From Ditylenchus dipsaci (lineage: Eukaryota > Nematoda > Chromadorea > Rhabditida > Anguinidae), in the NCBI GenBank assembly GCA_004194705.1, contig SADC01000002.1, positions 806,001 through 870,000 on the forward strand: a stretch of 64,000 nucleotides of DNA, read 5' to 3'. Of the stretch, positions 46,112-57,399 are shown piece by piece; within the stretch, counting starts at the first letter, position 1; every line of letters starts with the position of its first letter. The notes beneath the pieces were generated by a model that had not been told where the DNA came from, ran no database searches, and saw only the letters and a list, made by a program, of their open reading frames with translations. Both the position numbers and the translations under genes were made by a program.

Positions 46112-46856
46112 TATAGAATCCCCCCCACGCAGAGTGATCGCATGGAGGAGATAACTTCATATTCGTGTTTCTCGACCCGATTTCATGTGAAAGCCGGCTG
46201 TTTTTTGATTCTGAGAAAAAAAGTTTTCGAACCACAGGGGGTATCATGTTTTTTTAGTAAAAATTTGAAAAATTCAAACTGGCGCGTTTTGAATTTTAAA
46301 GGGAATAAGGGCTGTATTGGGAGGGGAAGAGAATAAAAGGGGCCGCTTTTACGGCAGAACGTTAGAAATTTAAATATCTGTATTCTTCGACTGCCTCACC
46401 ATTTTTTTCAACTAAGCCGTGGCAAAAAGAGACTCTATATGCATTTTTGATCAAGAGTGCTTCTCGGAATTATGTCTAAGGTAAGTGCGTGCGCGCATCT
46501 CAACTCCAAGCCCCCAAGCCCCTTCGGGGCGCAGGGGGCTTGGGGCTTGGAGTTGAGATGCGCACACCCACATACCTTAGACATGATTCCGAGAAGTACA
46601 CTTGATCAAAAATGCATGATAAGTGGCCCCATTTTATTCCCTTCCCCTCCCTATACAGCCCTTAATCCCTTTTAAATTCAAAAGGCGCCAATTTAAAATT
46701 TTCAAATTTCGACCAAAAACCATGATGCCCCCCCCTGTGGATCGCAATTTTTTTTAAACTAAAAAAACAGCCGGCTTTCTGATGAAATCGGGGTCGAGAA
46801 ACACAAATATGATGTTATCTCATAGATCTGATCACTCCCCGTGGGGGATTCTATAC
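46112..46856. mobile_element. Fold-back element centred on the GC hairpin core
   Basis: TATAGAATCCCCCCC at about 46113 is mirrored by GGGGGATTCTATA at about 46840-46853. The arms run through CGTGTTTCTCGACCC, AAAGCCGGCTG, TTTTGAATTTTAAAGGG, GGGCTGTATTGGGAGGGG and GCATTTTTGATCAAGAGTG to the GC core at about 46500-46550. Each arm is about 370 bp. Confidence 0.8.
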
Positions 46857-47030
46857 TCAAGCCAAATAAATAGTAATTTGACATTACCAAAACAATACCG
46901 GCAGGGAAAAGGTTTAGCTGCTTCAATCTTTTTAGGTGGTCAAGTTTTGTTTGAAAAACTGTTAAGGTAGTTATTGGAAAATTGAAAATTAACAGTGAAA
47001 TGTTTACCAAACTGAGTTACCTTTATTTAA

Positions 47031-50000
47031 TCACTTATAAATCCAAAAAGCATTAACATTCATAAGAAAATCATCACCCTCCATTCCGTATCTGAGGTAA
47101 TGGTCTTTCCAAATAGGATGAGTTATGTTGCCATTCCAAGCAGTACCATCTTGTTCACAATCACGAAAACTAATATAAATCCAAAGGCGGTCAGCGAAGT
47201 TGTTAAAAATCTGCAAAAGTAGTTACGATTTTTTTCCAAATTCAGTCACTTTGAAGACACCTTTTATGGTTTTTTTGAACTTTTATGGGTCACGCCTACA
47301 GGGTGGCTCAAAAAACCCTGAAAAATCTGAAAAAAATTGTCAATGGCTGCCGCACACCGGCTAAAATGAATTTTTTGGTGTAATCAAGGATGTTGAAATA
47401 CCAGTTGTAAGGCTGTACCGAGTCCTCTCATTTACCGTAATATTAGGTCAAGCTCTCTTAACATGAGATTAACATGGTTCGCTGCCCAGGACTAACTTAC
47501 TACGTGATTGATTCCCATATGTGTGTGCTGCCATGCTCGATATGATCACTAAAAACATGATAAGTCCTTATCAAAAGAGATAGTATTATGGTTTTGCTAG
47601 AGCATAGAATCCTTTCGCCCTTCCTCTAGCACAAAATTTGATTTACCTCAACGGACAACCACCGCTAAAATCGTGATTCTTGGATAGGCCTAGAAACATT
47701 TGAGTTTCAAAAATGCATTAAGTTATTTTTGGGGTGGCCCATTTTTTAAATTTTTTAAAAGAGCGTTTAAACATCTCCTAAGTAATTCTCATACGCTGAA
47801 AGCGATAAAAGGGGTTTTCTGATATTTTCTGAGTTAAAAATTTTTGAAATTTTTAAAAACTTTTTTTTTTTCAAAAAAATTTTTTTTTGAATCTTTGACC
47901 AAAATTTGACTTTTTGCCTTGGGGGACCAAGGTAAACCAAATCATTTAAAGGTATTTCACCCGCTTTGGTCACTGGAACTAGGCAGAAACAGTTTCTATG
48001 TGCATTTTAAGATCAAGAGTACTTCTCGGAATCAGTGAGTGCGCGCATCTCTAACTCTCAAGCCCCGTGCGCCTTTCAATCACTCGAAAGTGACTCTGGA
48101 TGCAGGGAAAAAGCATGCATACCAGAGTTTCTTCATGCGGTAGGCCGCAGTCGACAAAACTATGTTCAAATTCCTTCTTTTTGGGGTGTCCGGGTACCCT
48201 TTTCGGGTGGTTTCTCTGGTCCCTCAAGCCAAAACGTCAAATTTTGATCAAAAATTTAAAAAATCAGATTTTTAGCTCAGAAAACGCCAGGAAACAACTT
48301 TTTATTGTTCTTAGTGTATGAGAATTATTTAGGGGATGATTTAACGCTTTTTCGAAAAATTAAAACATGCGCCTCCTATAGAGACTTTTTGCAATAGCCG
48401 TGTTGAAAACGTGATAAAATTGTTTTAGCTCCAAATTTAAAAAGATTTTGTTCTTGAATACTTTTAGTTTTCGTCTTGGCTGACCAAAGCAAAACCAAAA
48501 AAAAATTAATGCATTTTGGAAACTCAAAAGTTCCTAGCCTATCCAAGGGTCAAGAATCACGATTTTAGCGGTGGTTGTCCGTCGAGGTAAATTAAATTTT
48601 CTGCTAGAGGAAGGCCGAAAGAATTCTATACTCTACCAAAACCATGATACCCAAAAACCATGATCATGGTTTTTTGGAAATTTGATGAGGGCGTTATCCT
48701 GTTTTTAGTGATCACATCGAGCTATCGTTACAGATTTACAAATAACTCAGGTAGCATAGTAGAAATACACAAAAAATCTCGACACTACTGTCATATAAAC
48801 ATCCTCGTGCGTGCGCGCATCTCTAACTCTCAAGCCCCCTGCGCCCCCGAAGGGATCGCAGGGGGCTTGGAGTTGAGATGCGCACACCCACCTACCTTAG
48901 ACATGATTCCGAGCAAGACTCATGATCAAAAATACATATAGAGACACTATATAGAGATTTCGGCGCTACTCGGTTATATGGGATTGCGGTTTAATTCGGT
49001 TAAATTCGGTTTGGGGGGGGGGGGGGTTATATTACAGTAGCGCCAAAATCTCAATCTTTCCTAAAATTATCAGTTCTAGTACTTCCCTCGTTAGTCATGC
49101 TTTTGAATTATACTAAAGACAACAAACATTCGAATCTAAACTTTTCCTTGTTTTAAATGTTTGTTGTCTCAATTATGATCAAATAAAAAACACCTGAAAA
49201 TCATAACACCTTCAATATTTTGCTGAAAAATCAATTCGTAGTTTTTTTCCTATACATATAATATTTATGGTCCCGAAAAAAGGACAAATATTTTTTAAAA
49301 GTTAGCATAGCCCTTTTCTATGAAAGGTAAAAAGTATCAAAAATGTTACCTGAATGGTTTCTTGAATCAATTCCTGAATCTTTCCGTCAAAGTAGTCGTA
49401 GTGAATAGTTAAACGTCTGTTTGCACTATTATTTTGCAAAAACCAGTTGAGTATATCGTCCACATTGAAAAGTTTTCTTGGAATATAAGGTTTTTCATCG
49501 AAACAAACAAACTCGCTAGTCTGCAAAGAAGAAAGTGATAAAATAGACGGCATATAAGGTAGTTGGTGGCAATATATGTAAATTTCGATCCATTTAGCTG
49601 AAAGATAGTCGGAAATAGTTCTTGGAACACTTCACTGGAAATGCAGTTATCCATGTGCTCGTCATTTTCCACCTTTTCATGACAGCTTGGCAAGGAACGA
49701 AGGTAGAAATGGGTGTTGAAATCAACTCCATCCCCCCAGCTGCGTAAAGCATACTTCAGATTTTTGAGGCCTTGGAGCAGGACTGGATTTACTAGTTGGC
49801 AACATAAAATTTCAGCTGTATGAATTTTTATGTAGCGAGGGAAAGGAACTGAAGGAAAGTCGATCAAAAACAGGGCAGGACAATCTGACTCCCATCTGTA
49901 AAACAACATAAAACTTTGAAATTCCGGCACTATTTGATTACACATAAATTTAAAAATACGAGAAGGTTTTTCTGTCTCACAAATTTTTTTCAAAATTCTG

Positions 50001-50066
50001 TAGCTGGCTGCTGGTTTCTGCTGGTCGCATAAATAATCAGTCCAAAGATTGAACCAATTTTTTCGA
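47031..50066 (-). CDS. Unrecognised gene, two 3' exons (5' end not found)
   Basis: Exons on the - strand at 50066-49349 and 47210-47031 (TGA), joined in phase 0 (donor ATTCAG|GTAACA, acceptor TTTTGCAG). The product is at least 298 residues. It includes NWFNLWTDYLCDQQKP, a block rich in aromatics and Cys (FMLFYRWESDCPALFLIDFP), YALRSWGDGVDFNTHFYL, FDEKPYIPRKLFNVDDI and a C-terminus with RLWIYISFRDCEQDG and GNITHPIWKDHYLR. There is no signal peptide or membrane segment in the visible part. The layout is vaguely like an F-box-associated or other substrate-recognition protein, but I cannot assign a family. A frame break lies near 49556 (TNYLPYMPS). AATAAA overlaps the region just after the stop (about 47020-47027 on the - strand). 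The 2.1-kb intron holds two fold-back elements. Confidence 0.55.
47580..48656. mobile_element. Fold-back element with truncated hairpin core
   Basis: GGTTTTGCTAGAGCATAGAA ... CTTCCTCTAGCA and GGACAACCACCGCTAAAATC at 47588-47675 are mirrored at about 48565-48645. AAACATCTCCTAAGTAATTC (about 47769) is mirrored near 48320-48345. At the centre (48045-48090) the GC hairpin is cut: CAAGCCCCGTGCGCC runs straight into the opposite arm text TTCAATCACTCGAAAGTGAC. It lies in the intron of the unrecognised gene. Confidence 0.7.
48775..49045. mobile_element. MITE with ACTACTGTCATATA/TATATTACAGTAGCGCC ends around a hairpin core
   Basis: The ends match the element at 3005-3685. The middle is a full hairpin-core copy (48810-48925: GCGCATCTCTAACTCTCAAG, GC core, GGAGTTGAGATGCGCACACC). 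A run of 16 G lies at the right end. Confidence 0.7.
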
Positions 50067-50079
50067 CTGGATTTTTTGT

Positions 50080-50645
50080 TATAAAAAATTAGACCGATTT
50101 TAGATTGATCTTCGGACCGATATTGGATTTATTTTCAGACCGTAAAACCCACGCGATAATCATGCTCGAGAGGTCTGAAAACACTTATATAGTCCAACGC
50201 CATAGTCAGGAATTAGGCTTTAAGCTTTCTTATTTATCTACGAAATAACATGCTGGTCGCTGTTTTACGATAATCCAGAACTGAGATACGGATTAGTTAA
50301 AGTTGAAAGAAGTAAAAAGCCCATTTACCGTATTTTAAGCCATTTTTTACTACTTTCAACTTCAACATTAGCTAATAGTAGCTAAGATTCAGGGCTTTCG
50401 GCTAAAGTGCCTTATGATAGGGCTGCCCAAAAAGTGGTTTTAACCACTTTTTTGTGTGTTTTAGCTGCTGAAACGTGAAGAAACATGTTTATGGCCCGGT
50501 CGACCATTTTAAGAAAAACTTTTTTGGCCTAAAATCGATTTCTAAACTTGCGGGAAACAAGGTAAACCAACCTAAAGGAGTACTTGGATTCAAAAAACAT
50601 AGAATTTGAACATAGTTTTGCTAACTGGGGCCTACCGCATAAAGC
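50080..50645. other. Non-coding stretch with one fold-back arm
   Basis: The missing 5' exon(s) of the gene at 47031-50066 could be here, but none stands out. AACCACTTTTTTGTGTGTTT ... GAAACGTG...AAACATGTTT (50435-50500) is one arm of the family seen at 34155, 34490 and 35870. GGCCTACCGCATAAAG (50630) is a cut hairpin-family end. Confidence 0.45.
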
Positions 50646-51049
50646 ATCAAACCTGCGCAGTATTTCGTTTTAGTTGTTTTTAATGTATGGCTGTTTTTGA
50701 CATCCATGGTTGAATGTCAAACAAAATCTTTATCTTCTTCTCTTTCTAACAAAGAAATCTGGATTTAATCCACAGAGGGGATTTTTTGCCTTGGTCCCCT
50801 GCTGTTTTTATTGTGATTTTTTAGACTAAAACTTAGCCAAGGGTAGGTCAGCGTATGTTAAGACGGACTGAAACATGAGTCTAAAATACTTTTAAGTCTG
50901 TCCTAACGTACTCTGGGCTACCCTAGGTAAGCCTGAGCATGAAAATCCCCAAAAAACCACAAGGGGCCAAGGCAAACCCCCCGCCCCCTCCATCGTGAAA
51001 CAGATCCGAAAATCTTGTCAAAATAGCAAATTTTGGGTAACACTTTACT

Positions 51050-51853
51050 TGGCCCCCCCCCCCCCCCACGGCTGACCCACTTTCGAGGTGAATTTTTGAA
51101 AACCGATTGCATATTCGTGTTTCTCGACCCGGATTTTTACGGGAAATGATCATCAGATTCTGTGAAAGTGAAAAAAAATTTTTGGGATTTGCCTTGGTCC
51201 CCCAAGGTAAAATTTTAGAAAAATTTGAAAAAAAAAATTTTTTTAAATTGGCGCCTTTTGAATTTTAAAGGGATTAAGGGCTGTATTGGAGGGGAAGGAA
51301 TAAAAGGGGCCACTTTTATGGCAGAACAATAGAAAAGTAAATATATGTATTCTTCGACTGCGTCACCATGTTTTTCAACTGGGCTGTGGCAAAAGAGACT
51401 CTATACGCATTTTTTGATCAAGAGTACTTCTCGGATTATATCTAAGGTAAGTGAGTGCGCGCATCTCTAACTCTCAAGCCCCTGCGCCCCCTTCGGGGCG
51501 CAGGGGGCTTGGGGGCTTGGAGTTGAGATGCGCACACCCACATACACTTAGACATATTCCAGAAAGTACACTTGATCAAAAATGCATGATAGTGGCCCCA
51601 TTTTATTCCCCTCCCTATACAGCCCTTAATCCCTTTTAAATTCAAAAGGCGCCAATTTAAAAAATATTTTTTTTTCAAATTTTTCTAAAATTTTACCTTG
51701 GGGGACCAAGGCAAATCCCAAAAATTTTTTTCACTTTCACAGAATCTGATGATCATTTCCCGTAAAAATCCGGGTCGAGAAACACGAATATGCAATCGGT
51801 TTTCCAAAAATTCACCTCGGAAAGTGGTCAGCCGTGGGGGGCCAAGTAAGTCA
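51050..51853. mobile_element. Fold-back element, best full copy of the GC-hairpin-core family
   Basis: CCACGGCTGACCCACTTTCG at about 51067 is mirrored by GAAAGTGGTCAGCCGTGGGG at about 51822-51840. The arms pass through AATTCACCTCG/GAAAACCGATTGCATATTCG, CGTGTTTCTCGACCCGGATT, TTTGCCTTGGTCCCCCAAGG, TTTTGAATTTTAAAGGGATT and TTTTTGATCAAGAGTACTTC. They end in the GC core CCCCTGCGCCCCCTTCGGGG (centre about 51494). Arms are about 390-440 bp. There is no coding capacity. Confidence 0.85.
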
Positions 51854-52315
51854 GCCAATTTTTGAAAAGTTGTTGGGCAAAAATTGGGAAGCCTGTATTG
51901 TCTTGAGCGTTAAACGTATTTCTGGAAAGACGGAAATATGTAAAATTACGTGTGCTCTTTGAGCTTGTAGATGCAATATTTGTATCTGTTTACAGTTCTA
52001 GTTTGTTCTCTCTGTTTATTGCCTAACAAGAGTAGGGTGTTTTGACGTGATACATGGATATCTGAAAAGCTTCTTTCACATAAAGTGTGCGCAGACATAG
52101 TTCATCGACGAGTGAAAGATGCCTGACGATCCAAGAATTGCAAATATCAGAAGAATATCGTTTAAATACAATTAGCATGTATTACGACAAGAAAAAACCT
52201 CTAAAATAATCAAAGAATTGAAACTTTGTTATCTAAAAAAAACATTATTGCATACTTATTAGCAGGATAAGATTATTGACTATAAAAAGACAAGTACCGT
52301 AAAACTAATTAATTT
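51854..52315. other. Non-coding stretch
   Basis: AT-rich; no gene, RNA or repeat boundary is recognised. Confidence 0.35.
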
Positions 52316-52317
52316 AA

Positions 52318-53370
52318 TCGCTGAGCCCCGCTTTCATATAACACTACAATATCCAACCGGCGTATCTGCGCTTCGAGCAGTTCTGGCCACATTCACTGGA
52401 CATCACCTTCGGTTTTAGAGTTCTGCACAGCTGCGCTCCCGTACCGATTATCTGCTAGCCATATCATCGTAGAAATTTGCCACCTTCTTCTTGATCGCCC
52501 TGCATAGCCTCATCAGCAGCAGGATTCCTAAAAAATCATAAGATAATTTTGCGCCAGCCACCGAAATAGTGACATACCTCTGAGCGTTCGAACTGACTGA
52601 GCCACCTTGTTGCATTCGTCATGTTAGTTGAGAATCGCTCCAGATTAATTGACTTGATGCGTTCACTTGCGCACATAAACCTGAACTACCACAAATAAAA
52701 CCAAATAATAAGTCACCTAGTACTCACCACGGAAAAAAAGTTTCTGTGCCACATTACCAAATCACCTATTACATATATGACAGACGAACAGATTGACTGA
52801 ATACAACCACAAAAAATATTACACAGAAAATTCGACAGCAAATATGACTACTGGGATTATTGACTTCGCATTCACCACCACTTTGGACTTGATAGCATTG
52901 CACAGCCACAACACTGACTTGAACTTATGTCACAAATGCATAATCGTCGCGATTCCCTGAAGATTGAAAAGACTATGTGAGTACTACCTTCGAAAAGACC
53001 ACTTACACTTGAGAATTTGCACCTAAATGAGAGAAGAAAGACACTGTAAGGGTAACCCCAAGCAAGAGATAACTTACAACGTATCGCTGAGCCCACTTTT
53101 ATTTAGCACCACAATATTCAACGGCGAATCTGCGCCGCTGAGTCCAAAAGCATTGACTTGACATCACCTTAAGTTTGATATGGTGCACAGCCACACTTGC
53201 GTCTCGATCATCTAGCTGGCTACACCGTCGTAGAGATTCCTAATAAATCTAATAAAATCACGTTCACTGTGAAAAAACGACTTACTGTTGAGTACAACCA
53301 TGACTTCGCTCGCGCTGCTTCTTGATCGCCCTGCATAGCCTCACCAATGCCAGGATTCAGTGCAATTTGA
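52318..53370. repeat. Two diverged long direct repeats beside the satellite
   Basis: TCGCTGAGCCC(C/A) ... TA(T/G)CACnACAATATnCAAC ... GG(A)CATCACCTT at about 52318 recurs at about 53084. CTTGATCGCCCTGCATAGCC at 52490 recurs at about 53321. The offsets are 766 and about 831 bp, so the units differ by indels. No convincing coding frame spans them. Confidence 0.6.
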
Positions 53371-56310
53371 CCCATTTCGGTTAAATATGTGCCAGTAAAC
53401 CCCCTCCAGTCAATCTATACAATGGACCACTTCTGTCGAATATGTGCAAGAAGACCGACTGCGGTCAAATCTGTACTAATGACGAAGTTCACTCGATTCT
53501 GTGCAATTAGAACCCTTCAGTCGAAAGTGTCCAAGGATCTCGAAAGTGTGCTAGCAGACTCTCTTTAGTCGAATCTGCGCAATTAGACCCACTTTGGTCA
53601 AATATGTGTTAAATGACTCATTACAGTCGAGTTGTGCAAGAGACACTCTTCATTCGAAGCTGTTCAATTAGACCTTCTTCGGTCAAACATGTGCGAAATT
53701 TGACCGAAGTGGGTCTATTGCACAGATTCGACCGAAGTGACTCAAATTGCGCAGATTCGACTGGAAAGTTACTAGCACAGATTCGACTGAAGAGAGTCAT
53801 TTAGCACATATTTGACCGAATTCGGTCTTCTTGCACATAATCGACGGAAGTGGTCCAATTGTATAGATTGACTGCGGGGTTTACTGGCACAGATTCGACT
53901 GAAAGAGTCATTTAGCACAGATTCCACTGAAGTGGTCTAATTGCGCAGATTCGACTTGAGGGTTTACTAGCACAGATTCGACCAAAGGGGTCTCATTGCA
54001 TAGTACGACTGAAGGATTAAGATTGCACAGAATTCACTGAAGTGGGTCATTTAGCACATATTTGACCGAATTTGGTCTTCTCGCACATATTTGACGGAAG
54101 GGGTCCAATTGCATAGATTCGACTAGAGGAGTTTACTAGCAAAGGAATCACTGAAGTGCGTCATTAGCACATATTTGTTGTTTTGACCGAAGTGGGTCTA
54201 ATTGAACAGATTCGAATAAAGAGGGTCTTTTTGCACATAATCGACTGTAGTGAGTCATTTGACACATATTTGACCGAAGTGGGTCTAATTGCGCAGATTT
54301 GACTAAAGAGAGTCTGCTGGCACACTTTCGAGATCCTTGGACACTTTCGACTGAAGGGTTCTTATTGCACAGAATCGAGTGAACACCGTCATTTAGCACA
54401 TATTCGACCGATGTGGGTCTAATTGCGCAGATTCGACTGAAGGTAGTTTACTAGCCCATGTTCGACGGAAATGGGTCTAATTGCGCAGATTCCACTGAAG
54501 ATGGTCTCCCAGCACAGATTCGACCAAAGGGGTCTCATGCATAGATACGACTGAAGGGATTATGATTGCACAGAATCCACTGAAGTGGGCCATTTCGCAA
54601 ATATTTTGACCGAAGTGGGTCTATTTGCACAGATTCGACCGAAGTGACTCAAATTGCGCAGATTCGACTGGAAAGGGTTTACTGCAGAGATTCGACTGAA
54701 GAGAGTCATTTAGCACATATTTGACCGAATTCGGTCTTCTTGCACATAATCGAGGAAGTGGTCCAATTGTATAGATTGACTGCAGCGGGTTTACTGGCAC
54801 AGATTCGACTGAAAGAGTCATTTAGCACAGATTCGACTGAAGTGAGTCTAATTGCGCAGATTCGACTTGAGGGGTTTACTAGCACAGATTCGACAAAGGG
54901 GTCTCATTGCATAGATACGACTGAAGGATTAGGATTGCACAGAATTCACTGAAGTGGGTCATTTAGCCATATTTGACCGAAATTTGGTCTTCTTCGCCAA
55001 TATTTTGACGGAAAGGGGTCCAAATTGCAATAGATTCGACTAGAGGCAGGTTTACTAGCAAGAAGTGGGTCCAACCGAAAGTGGGTCTAATTGCGCAGAT
55101 TTGACTAAAGAGAGTCTGCGGCAACTTTCGAGATCTTGGACACTTTCGACTGAAGGGGTTCTTATTGCACAGATCGAGTGAACACCGTCATTTAGCCATA
55201 TTCGACCGATGTGGGTCTAATTGCGCAGATTCGACTGAAGGTAGTTTACTAGCCCATGTTCGACGGAAATGGGTCTAATTGCGCAGATTCCACTGAAGAT
55301 GGTCTCCAGCACAGATTTCGACCAAAGGGGTCTCATTGCATAGATACGACTGAAGGGATTATGATTGCACAGAATCCAATGAAAGTGGGCCATTTCGCAA
55401 ATATTTGACCGAAGTGGGTCCTATTTGCAACAGATTCGACCGAAGTGACTCAAATTGCGCAGATTCGACTGGAAAGGGTTTACTAGCACAGATCGACTGA
55501 AGAGAGTCATTTTAGCACATATTTGTCCGAATTCGGTCTTCTTGCACATAATCGACGGAAGTGGTCCAATTGTATAGATTGACTGCAGGGGGTTTACTGG
55601 CACAGATTCGACTGAAAAGAGTCATTTAGCACAGATTCGACTGAAGTGAGTCTAATTGCGCAGATTCGACTGAGGGGGTTTACTAGCAAAAGATTCTACA
55701 GAAAGTGTCATTTAGCAGATATTTGAGCGAAGCCGGTCTAAGTGCGCAGATTCGAATGAAGACGGTCTCTTGCACAGACTCGACTTAATAGAGTCATTTA
55801 GCACATATTTTGACCGAAGTGGGTCTAATTGCACAGATTCGACTGAGGTAGGTTACTACCATATTCGACGGAAGTCGAATATCTGCAATTGAACCCATTC
55901 TGTGGTAGGAGATTCCATTCGTTAAATCTATGCAATTAGACCCTCTTCGCTTGAATGTGGGCTAAAAGACCCCCATCGGTCAACTCGATGACTGGAGACC
56001 TTGTTTAGTCAAATCTGTGTCAGGAAAACCATTTTGGCCAAATCTGTGCAATTAGGCAATCTTCTGAATTTGTGTTCGGAGACCCTCTTTCGTCGAATCT
56101 TCGCTGGGAAACCTCTCTGGTCGTATATGTGCAGTCAGATCTCATTCGGTCGAACCTGTGATAGTAAGATACCATCCCTCGAATCTGCGCTAGGATACAT
56201 TTTCAGACGACCCGCATCAGTAGAATTTGTGCAATTAGACCCCTTTAGTCGAATCTGTGCTAGGAGACCCTCTTCGGTCGAATTTGTGGTATAAGACCCT
56301 TTTAGGTCGT
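53370..56310. repeat. Minisatellite array with two orientation switches and higher-order period
   Basis: About 90 imperfect units of roughly 30-35 bp of the form CAGATTCGACTGAAGTGGGT plus CTAATTGCG. From 53370 to about 53690 the units run in the complementary sense (GTCGAATCTGTGCAATTAGA), from about 53700 to 55870 in the forward sense, and from about 55875 to 56310 complementary again. Within the forward part a multi-unit block with diagnostic variants (GGTCTTCTTGCACATAATCG, TGTATAGATTGACTGC) recurs at about 53825, 54735 and 55535, a longer period of about 800-910 bp. The short open frames here are repeat translations. Confidence 0.85.
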
Positions 56311-56319
56311 TCTTTTTTT

Positions 56320-56550
56320 TAATTCTGACACCGGAATCGTGTCAGAATGTTCGGTTTTTTTTTGCTTAGGCTTATTAAACTACCATTTGAGTTAATAAAA
56401 AACTTACTCTCAAATCCAAAATTTCACTCGAGACCACAAACGTTTAATTCATATAAAAATTTTATCAACGTCATTAACTCAAATGGTAGTTTATAACTAA
56501 TTTACCATGCTGAACACGATTCGGTGTCAGAATTCTAAGTTTTACATGAA
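56320..56550. repeat. Short inverted repeats flanking the satellite
   Basis: AAACTACCATTTGAGTTAAT at 56378 is mirrored at about 56475-56494. Outside them AATTCTGACACCGGAATCGT (about 56320) faces ACACGATTCGGTGTCAGAAT (about 56514), a copy of the dispersed GCTGAACATGAATCCGGTG family. Confidence 0.75.
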
Positions 56551-57395
56551 AAATTTTCCTTATTTTGCTGATACCTAATGTAAAAGGACTTTTTTCGCAG
56601 TTGGTACGTATTCTACTTGCCATAAACCACTAAGCGTATTGTGTAGGGCTGATAGCGAGATATCTAGTGGTGTAAAATTTAGCTCGGTCAGGAAAAAGAA
56701 AACTTTGCGATACAAACCCTTTTATTCAAAAAATTTCATAATTCTGAAAACGAAGGCTGACAAAGAAGTGGTCACCTAACCTCAGTTTTCATGTAAAAAC
56801 TTAGCATTATCAGATAGCTTTTTAACAACTCTCAAGCCCCCTGCGCCCCCGAAGGGTGCGCAGGGGCTTGAGAGTTAGAGATGCGCGCACTCACTTAGCA
56901 TTGTTAGATAGCATTTTTAACAGGCTCAAAATGGTGTGAAATAATTGTGTGACTTTACTGAAACATAAGTGATCTGCTCAAAAGTTTGTGGCAACTTTCT
57001 AAATTTGGATGTATTCGACTAAGTAACTTCGGAGTCTGTATCTCAAAAATGAAACACAAAAAGAGCCAAACTAAAAGAGCCATCGTGTTCCTCGTATCGT
57101 AAACAGGGTATACATGCGATAATCCGAAATACCAAATCAGACACTATGGTTCATTATCACAAAAAATTACTCTTAAACGACTTCTAAGTAATTCTTTTAC
57201 GCTAAAGATAAAAGTTGTTTGCTAACATTCCTCTAACATTTAAGATGTTAGGTATTTGATAAAAAAATTTGGTTGCCAAAGGTTGACGAACTGCCTTGGT
57301 CCCCCTAAGGTGATGTCTTAGGCAATCTGTAATTAGCACCGAAACACCTGGTGGATTTTTTAAATAGTGGAAAAAATTTATATCTATTGTTAAAC
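56551..57395. other. Non-coding stretch with one hairpin-core copy
   Basis: No gene is seen. At 56827-56893 the hairpin core (ACTCTCAAGCCCCCTGCGCC, GCGCAGGGGCTTGAGAGTTA) stands almost alone, with only a short variant-B arm on each side. ACTGCCTTGGTCCCCCTAAG is at 57290. Confidence 0.5.
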
Positions 57396-57399
57396 TAAA

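Noticed and set aside
53370..56310. CRISPR-like array of regularly spaced short repeats
   Set aside because: Units are imperfect and contiguous with no unique spacers, orientation changes twice, and the host is a eukaryote; it is a minisatellite.
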